Shown: one piece after another, positions 1 through 7,620 of the stretch | Numbering within the stretch: the first letter of the stretch is position 1 | How the letters are laid out: each line of letters begins with the position of its first letter | From: Spirochaetaceae bacterium | GTDB lineage: Bacteria; Spirochaetota; Spirochaetia; Treponematales; Breznakiellaceae | NCBI GenBank assembly: GCA_031258615.1 | Contig: JAIRMP010000175.1 | Span: 1-10,921 of the forward strand | Reading direction: 5' to 3' | DNA length: 10,921 nucleotides | Notes under the pieces: model-generated | Databases searched by the model: none | What the model was told of the DNA's origin: nothing | The model's input: the letters and a program-made list of their open reading frames with translations, nothing else | Program-made: the position numbers and the translations under genes

Positions 1-42
1 TCCACTGCCTTTTTTCTCTTTTTCATGCCATTTGTATAGCAT
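1..42 (-). other. Short open minus-strand frame running off the window
   Basis: An ATG at 42-40 on the minus strand opens a frame that stays open to the left edge and reads MLYKWHEKEKKGSG. There is no clear Shine-Dalgarno sequence before it. It could be the start of a gene lying to the left, or a shifted continuation of the radical SAM-like relic next to it. Fourteen codons are too few to decide. Confidence 0.15.
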
Positions 43-63
43 ACTTGTAGTTATTAAACAAGT

Positions 64-375
64 CTATTTTGAAAAATCTTTATATTCGTCCACATTGATG
101 CCTTCAACAAAAATATTTAACCTGTCAAGTCCGGCGTCAATAATACGCAGGCTTAATTCACGATTTACTGACCCGGCAATCATAATAGAGTTGTTTGGAA
201 ACTTCAGTTTCCGCGCCCACTTCCATTAAAAAACGCAGTTTTGTAAGGCTGAAAGTCTGAAAAACTGCAAGACTGTGAGACAACCAACCGGGTTGTCGAA
301 CAAGTCTATTATGTCAACAAGTTTTTTATGACTTCTCCCAAAAATAATGACTACACACGATTTCAGAAACATCAT
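64..375 (-). pseudogene. Decayed radical SAM-like protein remnant
   Basis: On the minus strand one frame runs from ATG ATG at 375-370 through a single in-frame stop (TAA, 228-226) to a second stop (TAG, 66-64). The 53-codon segment at 225-64 contains SVNRELSLRIIDAGLDRLNI followed by FVEGINVDEYKDFS. This resembles the stretch of radical SAM/SPASM enzymes where a TNG..LN..L...L...GLD.I..S.DG pattern follows the early strands of the barrel. The segment before the stop (HKKLVDIIDLFDNP, then VLQFF) is also protein-like. A neighbouring frame reads GYDVSEIVCSHYFWEKS up to 329, which suggests a frameshift near 330. No CxxxCxxC cluster or C-terminal SPASM cysteines are visible. The fragment is far shorter than a functional enzyme, so I read it as a relic with at least one stop and probably frameshifts. 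The family call rests on pattern recognition only. Confidence 0.5.
279..297. repeat. Perfect 7-bp inverted repeat
   Basis: GACAACC (279-285) and GGTTGTC (291-297) can pair around a 5-base loop. No clean T run follows on either strand, so it is not a convincing intrinsic terminator. It lies inside the decayed radical SAM-like region and its role is unknown. Confidence 0.4.
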
Positions 376-488
376 ATCCAGGCAGAGGCGTGTAATGACG
401 ATAATGATATGGGGAAATTTATTTTTATAGCGGCGGGCGCTATGGTTAAATAGTTTCCTTATGTGAATAATAGCAGTTATAGCGGAAA
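376..488. other. AT-rich leader upstream of tamB
   Basis: This stretch between the decayed relic and the tamB start holds no convincing gene. A 6-bp inverted repeat, ATAGCG (427-432) and CGCTAT (438-443), can form a small GC-looped hairpin. I could not find a strong sigma-70-type promoter. A TAATAG-like -10 lies near 468-474, but no good -35 sits at the right distance. The promoter of the tamB-bamA pair should lie here or further upstream. Confidence 0.3.
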
Positions 489-3400
489 ATGCGTATAAAA
501 ATAGGCCGGAAAGGCGGTTTTGACATACAAATCATCCTCTTTGCCGTGGCAGTCCTCACCACCGCCGTGCTGCTGGCGCCGCTACGGGCGCGGCTTTTGG
601 ACGGGACCGGCGGCCTCCGGGACGACCTCATGGCGAGGCTGGAGGCGCTGCTCGGAAAAAACATCTCCTACGGTTCGATTGGGCCGTCCATACTGGGAAC
701 GATAGATATTAAGGACATCCGCGTTTATGGCGGAGAAAACGAGGCGGTTGTCACGGTAAAACGGCTGCGGGTACGCTACTCGATCGCGGCGCTGCTGAGC
801 GGCAAGACGCTGGGGGCGCTGTCCGCCGTTACTGTGGAGTCTCCGATTGTTGAGGCTGCCGCCGGCGGGGACATAGCCGAACTGTTTGGCGGCGGCGGAG
901 TTGACGGCATCCCTGAAAGCATCAAAAAAATAGCGGGCATGGCGCCGGAAAGGCTGATTCTGCGGGTTTCCAGCGGGACGTTCCGGTTCAGAGCGGGAGA
1001 AAGTACAGCGGAACTGACGGAAATCGCGTTTTCGTCCCAGGTTATTGAAAATATTTTGCGATTCAGGCTTTCCGTACAGGCGGAAGCCAAAGTTTCGACG
1101 CCCCGGCCTGTTACGGCGGACCTGTCCGTCCGTGCGGACGGCGTTTACGACGTAATCAGCGGCAGGAGCGGGGTAAAGCTGCGCCTCGATTCGGTGAAAA
1201 CATCGTATTTCTCGCTGTCCAGGCTCAATTTACTGGCAAGCCTGACAGAAAGCGCTGTAACCGTTCAAAAAGCGGGAGACACCGCGCCGTTCGATCTTGC
1301 CGTGAAGTATCATTTTGCCGACTCTTCGGTGAGCGGGCGGGCAAGTTTTGCCGGTTTTAGGTTTTCACGCCTGCTCTCCTTTTCGCCGGAATTCGGCGCG
1401 TGGAACAGTTGGCTTGGAACGCGGCTTTCCGGCTGGATAAACGCCTCGCTGGACAGGGAGGGGGAGCTTGCGTACCAGGCCGATCTGGGCGGGGACTTTG
1501 GGCAGGCCACCCCGCTGGGCGGCGGCAGCTTCGCGCTTGATGTCTCCGGCGGCTCCCGGAGCGCTTTTTTTAACGCGCTGGAGATCTCGCTACCGCGCGG
1601 CGATCTTTCCTGGACGGGCAGACTGGGCTACAGCCCGTTGATGCCGGACGGCGCCCTTACGTTAAAAGACTTCAACCTTACCAGGTCCGGGAGCAAGGAC
1701 AGGAGTAACCCGCTCGACGGCAGCTTTATCGTATCGTCCTACGGAAACACGGTAAGTTTTTTTGCGGAAACCCTTACTGTGGGGGCCGGCGCGATGCCGG
1801 AGAGCGTGGAATTCCAGCCTTTTGACATTACCATTGAACATTCGGGCAGCGAACTGGACTTTTCGATGTCCGCCTTTCGTATAAGAAACGCTGAAACCTA
1901 TGACGCGGCAAGTTTCGCGCGGATTTCCGCGGACGGTTCCTTCAACCTCGATAGTAAAAACATGGAAGTCCGGCTGGCGTCGGATTCGTTTTCACTGTAC
2001 GACTTACTGAAGATGGCAGGGTGCGCGGTGGAATTGCCCGGCCTTCCCGTCCGCTCACAAATCTTTCTTGACAGGCTCCTTTTAAGCACGGAGATTTTTA
2101 TTTCCGCCGAATCGAGCGACTTACTGTTCAATGTGCCGCACATGATTGTCGGCTGGAGTGGTGACAGCAATATATGGGCCAGCCTTTCACTTTCCGGTAC
2201 GGAAGGCAATTTTGAGATGAGTGAGGGGCATCTTTTTTGGAACGGCGGCGGGGTGGATGTTACGGCGTCAGGCAGTTTTGCGGATACAGACGATATGATT
2301 TTTGACGCCGGTGTACGCATCAAAGACAGTATGTACACGTTCCAGGCAGCGATTCTTGAAAAAAACGACATTCATGTTTCAAGCTCGCTTGGCCTGACGA
2401 TGGACGTACGCCGTTCCGCGCCGGAGAATGCTTTTACCGGCCTTCTGTTTCTGGACACGCCGCGCTTTCCGCTGGGCAGCGATTTTGCGGAGATCAAGGC
2501 GGAGGCGGACTTTCGCTACACTTCCCCCGTTTTATGGGAATTCAACCTTAAAGAGTTCAGGCTTTCTGGCGTAAAAACATCGCTTTCTACGATTACGTCC
2601 GTCGAAGTTATCGGGCGCGTGGATCAGGATGGTGCGGAATTCAGCCGGATATACTTTGACGACGGGCGCGGCGCGCTGTACGGCAGCGCTAACGGTAACT
2701 GGCGGGACTTTTTCAGGCAAGGGAACACAACCGTCACGGGCAACCTCAATCTGCGGGACATCAGCGGAGTCGAAACGATGAACGCGGAGGTGCGGTACGA
2801 CGAGGAGGCGTTCTTTGTTTGGGTGAACGTCAACGAACTACAGAGCGGGAGGTTCTTTAACAGCACGGACAATATGTTCATTACCGGGAATATAGGATTT
2901 TTCAGGACTTTGGAAAACTGGTCGGTGGCCTTTGATCGTATCTCACTGCACGGCGTACTGAACCGCCAGCCCATCACGCTGCTGAGTGAACGCGCTTCCC
3001 TTAACAGTACGCGGCTCGACCTGAACGAAACACAGCTTAGCTACGGCAATTTTTCAGCGGAGATTCCATTTCTATACATAGATTTGAGTCAGTCCAGCCT
3101 GAACGGTTCCGCCCACATTTGGGGCAGGGCTCTTGACAGTGAGTTTAATTCGAATCTGAACATAAACGCCGTTTTTGCCGGCAGCGATTCATGGTTTAAC
3201 ATAAAGAACTCGCTGGAATCGTTCGACGGCGTGATCAACTTTGAAAACACCAGCTTTAGCGCCTTTGAAAGCGAACAAAGTTTTGATTTCAGGTTTTCAA
3301 GAAACCAACAGATATGGAATATCGAGGGCGGGCCAAACAACATGGTGCGTCTGCACATGGACGAGGGCGGGGATTTCTTTGCGTCATTCTCTTATCCGGC

Positions 3401-4916
3401 TCCGGTTCAGGGTGCGATAGTCGGTTTTATCAGGAACGGAAGGATAGAGGCGGATACCTCAAACTTTTACGTGGACCTTTCGTCCCTGTGGAACTATATA
3501 CCGATGAACAGGATTTCCATTGCCGGCGGTTTTGCGCTGGCGGATGTCCGCATAACCGGCCCCCTCCGCGACCCTGAATTCTTTGGCACGGCGAGGGCAA
3601 ACAGCCTGCGGCTAAACGTCCCCGACTTTGTCACGGACGAGATAGGCCCTACCCCGGCCTTTCTGACGCTTGACGGCAGCGAAATACGCCTTGAACCGCT
3701 AAGCGTGCGGATAGGCAGGGGGGAGGGCAGCCTGAGCGGGAGTCTGCTAATATCCCGCTGGCGGCCTTCGTCGTTCGAGGCCGCCCTTACGGTAAAGCAG
3801 GATAAACCCATCCCGATCAATATGAATGTAGCCGGTTTTTTTATTGACGGGACGGTTTTCGGCCTGTTAAAACTGAGCGGCGATGGTCAGGTGTTGAATG
3901 TTTCAGGCGATATAGGCAGCGATAACATTGAAATATCGTTATCGGCGGAGGATGCGGGCGCGCAGAACGGCGGCGCCGCTCCGCAGGCTATGTCCGTACA
4001 GACAGATATAATGATTACGGCGGGCAAGAAGGTTGAATTCATCTGGCCCAACGCCAATATCCCTATACTACAGGCTTACGCCGCGTACGGTTCCGGCCTG
4101 AGAGTCGTAAGCGACACGCTTTCAGGCAACTTTTCGCTTAACGGCGAGGTGAATATACGCGGCGGGGAGGTGTTCTATTTCCAGCGCAGTTTTTATATAA
4201 AAGAGGGTTCGTTAAACTTTAACGAGTCGGAAATTCAGGTTGACCCGCGTCTGAGCGTAGTAGCGGAGACCCGTGACCGGACAAACAATGAACAGGTTAC
4301 AATATCGATGATAGTGGACAACCAGCCTCTAAGCTCGTTTGAGCCGCGTTTTGAATCGACTCCCGCGCTCTCGCAAATTGAAATATTCACGCTGCTTGGC
4401 AACAGCCTTTCCGGGACTCCAACGGAGAATAACGCGATCGAGAGGGCCTTTGTGTCGTCCACTGCCGATGTGATCGCCCAGTTCGGCGTGATACGCCAGT
4501 TTGAGAATACCGTCCGCGACCTTCTGCACATCGATATGTTTTCTATGCGGACGCAGGTACTACAGAACGCGATACTGCTGAATATGTTCCGCGGCTCCGA
4601 CAGCGCGGAGACCGGCGACATACTCCAGCCTCAGGCCCAGACACAAAATGAACTGCGTATCGGTAACTATTTTGACAATACGACTGTTTTCTTAGGTAAG
4701 TACATAGGCTCCGGACTTTTTGTCCAGGCGATGTTTTCGCTACGGTACGATCCGCTCCGTCCCGATATGGGCGGTTTGTGGATAGAGCCGGATTTGAGCA
4801 TGGAATTGAAGGGACCTTTATTCGATATCAGGTGGGAACTCGTGCCTACGCATCCGGAAAATATTTGGATAACTGATAACAAAATAACTTTGTTAAAAAA
4901 GTGGACCCTGCCGTAA
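489..4916 (+). CDS. tamB: TamB-like translocation and assembly module protein (DUF490)
   Basis: This is a 1475-residue envelope protein of the TamB/AsmA-like family. Family members are inner-membrane anchored, span the periplasm as a long beta-taco groove, and help move lipids and/or assemble outer-membrane proteins. Visible features in order: a short basic N-terminus; a single hydrophobic anchor at about residues 13-32 (IQIILFAVAVLTTAVLLAPL); an AsmA/TamB-type N-domain at about 56-122 (ISYGSIGPSILGTIDIKDI); a very long series of alternating beta-strand segments; and a typical DUF490 end from about 1130, including GGEVFYFQRSFYIKEG near residues 1222-1237 and the closing LLKKWTLP. The length fits TamB. 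The ATG at 489 is the first start after an in-frame TAG at 480-482; its Shine-Dalgarno sequence is weak and close (GGA). bamA follows 41 bases later in the same direction, so co-transcription is likely. T. pallidum has the same pair (TP0325-TP0326). I am confident of the family; the exact cargo is unknown. Confidence 0.9.
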   Translation: MRIKIGRKGGFDIQIILFAVAVLTTAVLLAPLRARLLDGTGGLRDDLMARLEALLGKNISYGSIGPSILGTIDIKDIRVYGGENEAVVTVKRLRVRYSIAALLSGKTLGALSAVTVESPIVEAAAGGDIAELFGGGGVDGIPESIKKIAGMAPERLILRVSSGTFRFRAGESTAELTEIAFSSQVIENILRFRLSVQAEAKVSTPRPVTADLSVRADGVYDVISGRSGVKLRLDSVKTSYFSLSRLNLLASLTESAVTVQKAGDTAPFDLAVKYHFADSSVSGRASFAGFRFSRLLSFSPEFGAWNSWLGTRLSGWINASLDREGELAYQADLGGDFGQATPLGGGSFALDVSGGSRSAFFNALEISLPRGDLSWTGRLGYSPLMPDGALTLKDFNLTRSGSKDRSNPLDGSFIVSSYGNTVSFFAETLTVGAGAMPESVEFQPFDITIEHSGSELDFSMSAFRIRNAETYDAASFARISADGSFNLDSKNMEVRLASDSFSLYDLLKMAGCAVELPGLPVRSQIFLDRLLLSTEIFISAESSDLLFNVPHMIVGWSGDSNIWASLSLSGTEGNFEMSEGHLFWNGGGVDVTASGSFADTDDMIFDAGVRIKDSMYTFQAAILEKNDIHVSSSLGLTMDVRRSAPENAFTGLLFLDTPRFPLGSDFAEIKAEADFRYTSPVLWEFNLKEFRLSGVKTSLSTITSVEVIGRVDQDGAEFSRIYFDDGRGALYGSANGNWRDFFRQGNTTVTGNLNLRDISGVETMNAEVRYDEEAFFVWVNVNELQSGRFFNSTDNMFITGNIGFFRTLENWSVAFDRISLHGVLNRQPITLLSERASLNSTRLDLNETQLSYGNFSAEIPFLYIDLSQSSLNGSAHIWGRALDSEFNSNLNINAVFAGSDSWFNIKNSLESFDGVINFENTSFSAFESEQSFDFRFSRNQQIWNIEGGPNNMVRLHMDEGGDFFASFSYPAPVQGAIVGFIRNGRIEADTSNFYVDLSSLWNYIPMNRISIAGGFALADVRITGPLRDPEFFGTARANSLRLNVPDFVTDEIGPTPAFLTLDGSEIRLEPLSVRIGRGEGSLSGSLLISRWRPSSFEAALTVKQDKPIPINMNVAGFFIDGTVFGLLKLSGDGQVLNVSGDIGSDNIEISLSAEDAGAQNGGAAPQAMSVQTDIMITAGKKVEFIWPNANIPILQAYAAYGSGLRVVSDTLSGNFSLNGEVNIRGGEVFYFQRSFYIKEGSLNFNESEIQVDPRLSVVAETRDRTNNEQVTISMIVDNQPLSSFEPRFESTPALSQIEIFTLLGNSLSGTPTENNAIERAFVSSTADVIAQFGVIRQFENTVRDLLHIDMFSMRTQVLQNAILLNMFRGSDSAETGDILQPQAQTQNELRIGNYFDNTTVFLGKYIGSGLFVQAMFSLRYDPLRPDMGGLWIEPDLSMELKGPLFDIRWELVPTHPENIWITDNKITLLKKWTLP

Positions 4917-4943
4917 TGCGCGCCTTGACAGGTATGTTCTTTT

Positions 4944-4948
4944 GAGGT
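4944..4948 (+). promoter_or_regulatory. Ribosome binding site that decides the bamA start
   Basis: GAGGT at 4944-4948 lies 9-10 bases before the TTG at 4958 but about 27 bases before the first in-frame ATG at 4976, which has no such site. The spacing therefore favours TTG as the initiation codon. Confidence 0.6.
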
Positions 4949-4957
4949 TATCTTGTT

Positions 4958-7510
4958 TTGAAATTGAACATTAAAATGAATGCGCCGCGTAGAGCGGCGG
5001 CTGTGTTTGCGGTATTACTGATCTTTTCACAGGCTGTTTTTGCCCAGGATGAGGAATGGTATATTGGTAAGCCTATAGAAAGGATCACGTTTGAAGGGCT
5101 CCGTCATGTAAAAATGACAGACCTTGAGGGCGTAACCGAACAGTATGTCGCCAAAACATTTACAGACGAGCTTTTTTGGGAGCTGACCGGTCAGCTCTAC
5201 GCGCTTGAACTGTTCGAGGTCATAAATCCCAGCGCCGTGCCCGCTGACCCGCTGGGGTCTTCCGTAATAATCCTTTTTACCGTTGTTGAACGGCCATTCG
5301 TTTCGAGCATCGTTTTTGAGGGTTCAAGCGGGCTGCGGCGCAGTGAATTGCTCGACGTTATCTCGCTGAAACCGAACGATGTAATAAATCAGCTTAAAAT
5401 ACGTGTAGACGAGCAGGCGATCTTAAACAGATACCTTGAAAAAGGTTACCCCGATGTAAGCGTCAGTTCAAGAACAGAAACTGACAGCAACGGCAGCATA
5501 AAGGTTACCTTTGTAATCAGCGAAGGAACAAAGATCACTATAGAGGCGATTCAGTTTCAGGGCATCAATGTATTTTCCAACAACACACTGCAAAACCAGC
5601 TGTCCCTCAAGAGAAAGACCCTGCTCAACGACGGCGCGTTTCAGGAGGCAAAGCTCATAGCTGACCGCGCCGCGATAACCCGTTTCTATCACGACCGCGG
5701 CTACATAGACGCGGACATAACGGACGTAACCCGCGAAATCCGTACGGACAAAAAGGGGAATTTCCTTACGCTTGTGTTTCAAATATACGAGGGCCCCATT
5801 TACACATTCGGCGGCGTTACCTTCGAGGGCAACCATATTTTCAAGACGGACGAGCTGCAAAAACTGATAAATTCAAAGGTGGGCGAGACGGTGAACGCGA
5901 GCAGGCTTGAACAGGATTTGCAGCGGGTTGCCGACCTCTACTTTGAAAACGGCTACATCTTCAACACGATAGGGCGCCAGGAGCAGCGTAACACGGCCAC
6001 AAGAACAATATCGTACACGATACCCATCGTGGAACGCGGCAGGGCGCACATCGAGAAGATCATCGTGCGCGGCAACAAAAAGACCAAGGACTATGTCATC
6101 CTGCGCGAAATGCCGCTTGAGCCGGGCGATGTTTTTTCCAAAACAAAGGTGATGAACGGCCTGCGCAACCTGTATAACTTACAGTACTTTTCAAACGTGT
6201 TTCCCGAAACACCGCAGGGCAGCGCGGACAGTTTGATGGACCTGATAATCAATGTTGACGAACAGCCCACTACGGAGATACAGGCAGGCCTTTCGTTCTC
6301 CGGCTCAAACGATCCGGACGCCTTTCCCGTTTCGGTTATACTAAAATGGAACGACAAGAATTTCCGGGGCACGGGCAACATTTTGGGAGCGGAAATTAAC
6401 GCTGCGCCCGAAATACAGACCGTCTCCCTCCAGTACACGCACCGCTGGATCTTTGGCCTGCCGCTTTCCGGCGGCTTCGACCTTACATTCCAGCATTCCC
6501 AGCGCTTGGCCATGATGGACAATCAGCCGCCCTTCTTCAACGGCGATGAGGACAGGGCCTTCCCGGACGGCTTCTCCTCGTTTGAGGAGTACGACAGCGC
6601 CGGAAAACTCCCTTCCGACGCCTTCCTGATGAACTACGAACAGTGGTACATCTCGCTGGGATTTTCCACAGGCTACCGCTGGCTTATCCCGCCATTCGGC
6701 ATACTCGGAGTGGGCGGCAGCATAAGAACCGGCATCAGGTACAACGACTTTAACAGCGAAATCTACCGCGCCTTTGACCCGTCTCTGCGGAACCGCAACA
6801 AGCAGTGGATACCTTCCAATTCGCTGGCCTTCAGCGTATACCTGGACAACCGCGACATCTACTACGACCCCTCACGCGGTTACTATGTCAGCGAACGTTT
6901 CGGGTTTTACGGCCTCCTGCCCAGCCAAATAGAGCTTGAATACTATACCCGCAGCGACACGAAGGCGGAATGGTTTCATACACTTTGGAACTGGCAGGTA
7001 AGCGAAAAGTGGGCGTTTAAGGGCGTTTTCGGCATACATTCCGGCATTTCGTTCATATTTCCCGGAGTGTCTTACGAGCAGCCTATCATTGAGGATGCCA
7101 ACAAACTTTCCATAGACGGGATGTTCATAGGACGCGGCTGGACGGGCGAGCGCCTGAACCGCGGCCTGGCGCTCTGGGAAAACTGGGCCGAGGTGCGCAT
7201 CCCGATCTTTCCGGGAATTCTCGCGCTAGACCTGTTTTTCGACGCGGCGGCGCGCCGTCCCAAGCCTGAGGATATGTTCAAGCGTTTGTCCATAGAGGGT
7301 CATACACTTGCGGACGATATGCGCTACAGCTTCGGCGGAGGGCTCCGCTTTGCGTTGCCGCAGTTCCCGTTCCGCTTCCTGTTCCTGAAACGCTTCAGCA
7401 CCCCCGGCGGCGTCTTCCAGTGGCAGCGCGGCGCGATAGGCGGCGTGCCCGGCGACGACGGCTCGTCCGGCATAGATTTTGTCATCTCCTTCGCCATCTC
7501 CACATACTAG
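4958..7510 (+). CDS. bamA: Outer membrane protein assembly factor BamA (Omp85)
   Basis: BamA is the central insertase of the BAM complex: it folds beta-barrel proteins into the outer membrane. The 850-residue product starts with a signal peptide (basic start, hydrophobic core about 14-28, likely cleavage after AVFA at residue 29). Five POTRA domains follow at about 37-112, 113-191, 192-280, 281-360 and 361-436, each with the V.FEG or I.RGN first strand and a late GY or YF helix pattern. The C-terminal Omp85 barrel (about 438-850) contains the conserved DNRDIYYDPSRGYYVSERF element (630-648) and an RGF/Y-like loop-6 motif, here GRGW (725-728). It ends in an aromatic beta-signal, IDFVISFAISTY, with Tyr instead of the more usual Phe. 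The TTG start is chosen for its Shine-Dalgarno spacing; starting at ATG 4976 would only shorten the signal peptide by six residues. It lies 41 bases after tamB, as in T. pallidum TP0325-TP0326. The length is normal and there is no frameshift. Confidence 0.96.
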   Translation: MKLNIKMNAPRRAAAVFAVLLIFSQAVFAQDEEWYIGKPIERITFEGLRHVKMTDLEGVTEQYVAKTFTDELFWELTGQLYALELFEVINPSAVPADPLGSSVIILFTVVERPFVSSIVFEGSSGLRRSELLDVISLKPNDVINQLKIRVDEQAILNRYLEKGYPDVSVSSRTETDSNGSIKVTFVISEGTKITIEAIQFQGINVFSNNTLQNQLSLKRKTLLNDGAFQEAKLIADRAAITRFYHDRGYIDADITDVTREIRTDKKGNFLTLVFQIYEGPIYTFGGVTFEGNHIFKTDELQKLINSKVGETVNASRLEQDLQRVADLYFENGYIFNTIGRQEQRNTATRTISYTIPIVERGRAHIEKIIVRGNKKTKDYVILREMPLEPGDVFSKTKVMNGLRNLYNLQYFSNVFPETPQGSADSLMDLIINVDEQPTTEIQAGLSFSGSNDPDAFPVSVILKWNDKNFRGTGNILGAEINAAPEIQTVSLQYTHRWIFGLPLSGGFDLTFQHSQRLAMMDNQPPFFNGDEDRAFPDGFSSFEEYDSAGKLPSDAFLMNYEQWYISLGFSTGYRWLIPPFGILGVGGSIRTGIRYNDFNSEIYRAFDPSLRNRNKQWIPSNSLAFSVYLDNRDIYYDPSRGYYVSERFGFYGLLPSQIELEYYTRSDTKAEWFHTLWNWQVSEKWAFKGVFGIHSGISFIFPGVSYEQPIIEDANKLSIDGMFIGRGWTGERLNRGLALWENWAEVRIPIFPGILALDLFFDAAARRPKPEDMFKRLSIEGHTLADDMRYSFGGGLRFALPQFPFRFLFLKRFSTPGGVFQWQRGAIGGVPGDDGSSGIDFVISFAISTY

Positions 7511-7620
7511 ACGACGCAGAGCAGGCCGGCAATCTATGGACGGCAGGCGCGGCGGACGAGGGCTTCACGGGCACAAATTCCACCCTCTGTTGTAAGGCTT
7601 TACGGGGGGGGGGGGGGGGG
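7511..7620. other. Convergent spacer between bamA and the M15 peptidase gene
   Basis: This 110-base spacer lies between two 3' ends. I see only short imperfect pairings (for example GAGGG near 7559 with CCCTC near 7583) and no T run on the plus strand, so no intrinsic terminator can be supported for tamB-bamA. Its main feature is the terminal G tract. Confidence 0.5.
7604..7620 (+). repeat. Homopolymeric G17 tract
   Basis: Seventeen consecutive G residues directly abut the stop codon of the minus-strand peptidase gene (TGA read from 7623-7621). The tract is outside both coding regions, about 94 bases after the bamA stop. Runs of this length are prone to slippage during replication and to miscounting by sequencers. 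In T. pallidum, poly-G tracts next to genes such as the tpr family vary in length and alter expression. Here the position is at 3' ends, so any effect would be on transcript ends or stability, not on a promoter or reading frame. Confidence 0.9.

Noticed and set aside
32..229. 65-residue plus-strand open frame in the left region
   Set aside because: It is antisense to the better minus-strand radical SAM-like relic, has no Shine-Dalgarno sequence, and shows low-complexity composition.
446..664. 72-residue minus-strand frame overlapping the tamB start
   Set aside because: It is a shadow of the high-GC coding sequence of tamB, rich in Arg/Ser/Pro, with no start signal.
3718..3723. G6 run inside tamB as a phase-variation site
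   Set aside because: Six bases is short, and the reading frame continues correctly through it. Nothing suggests switching.
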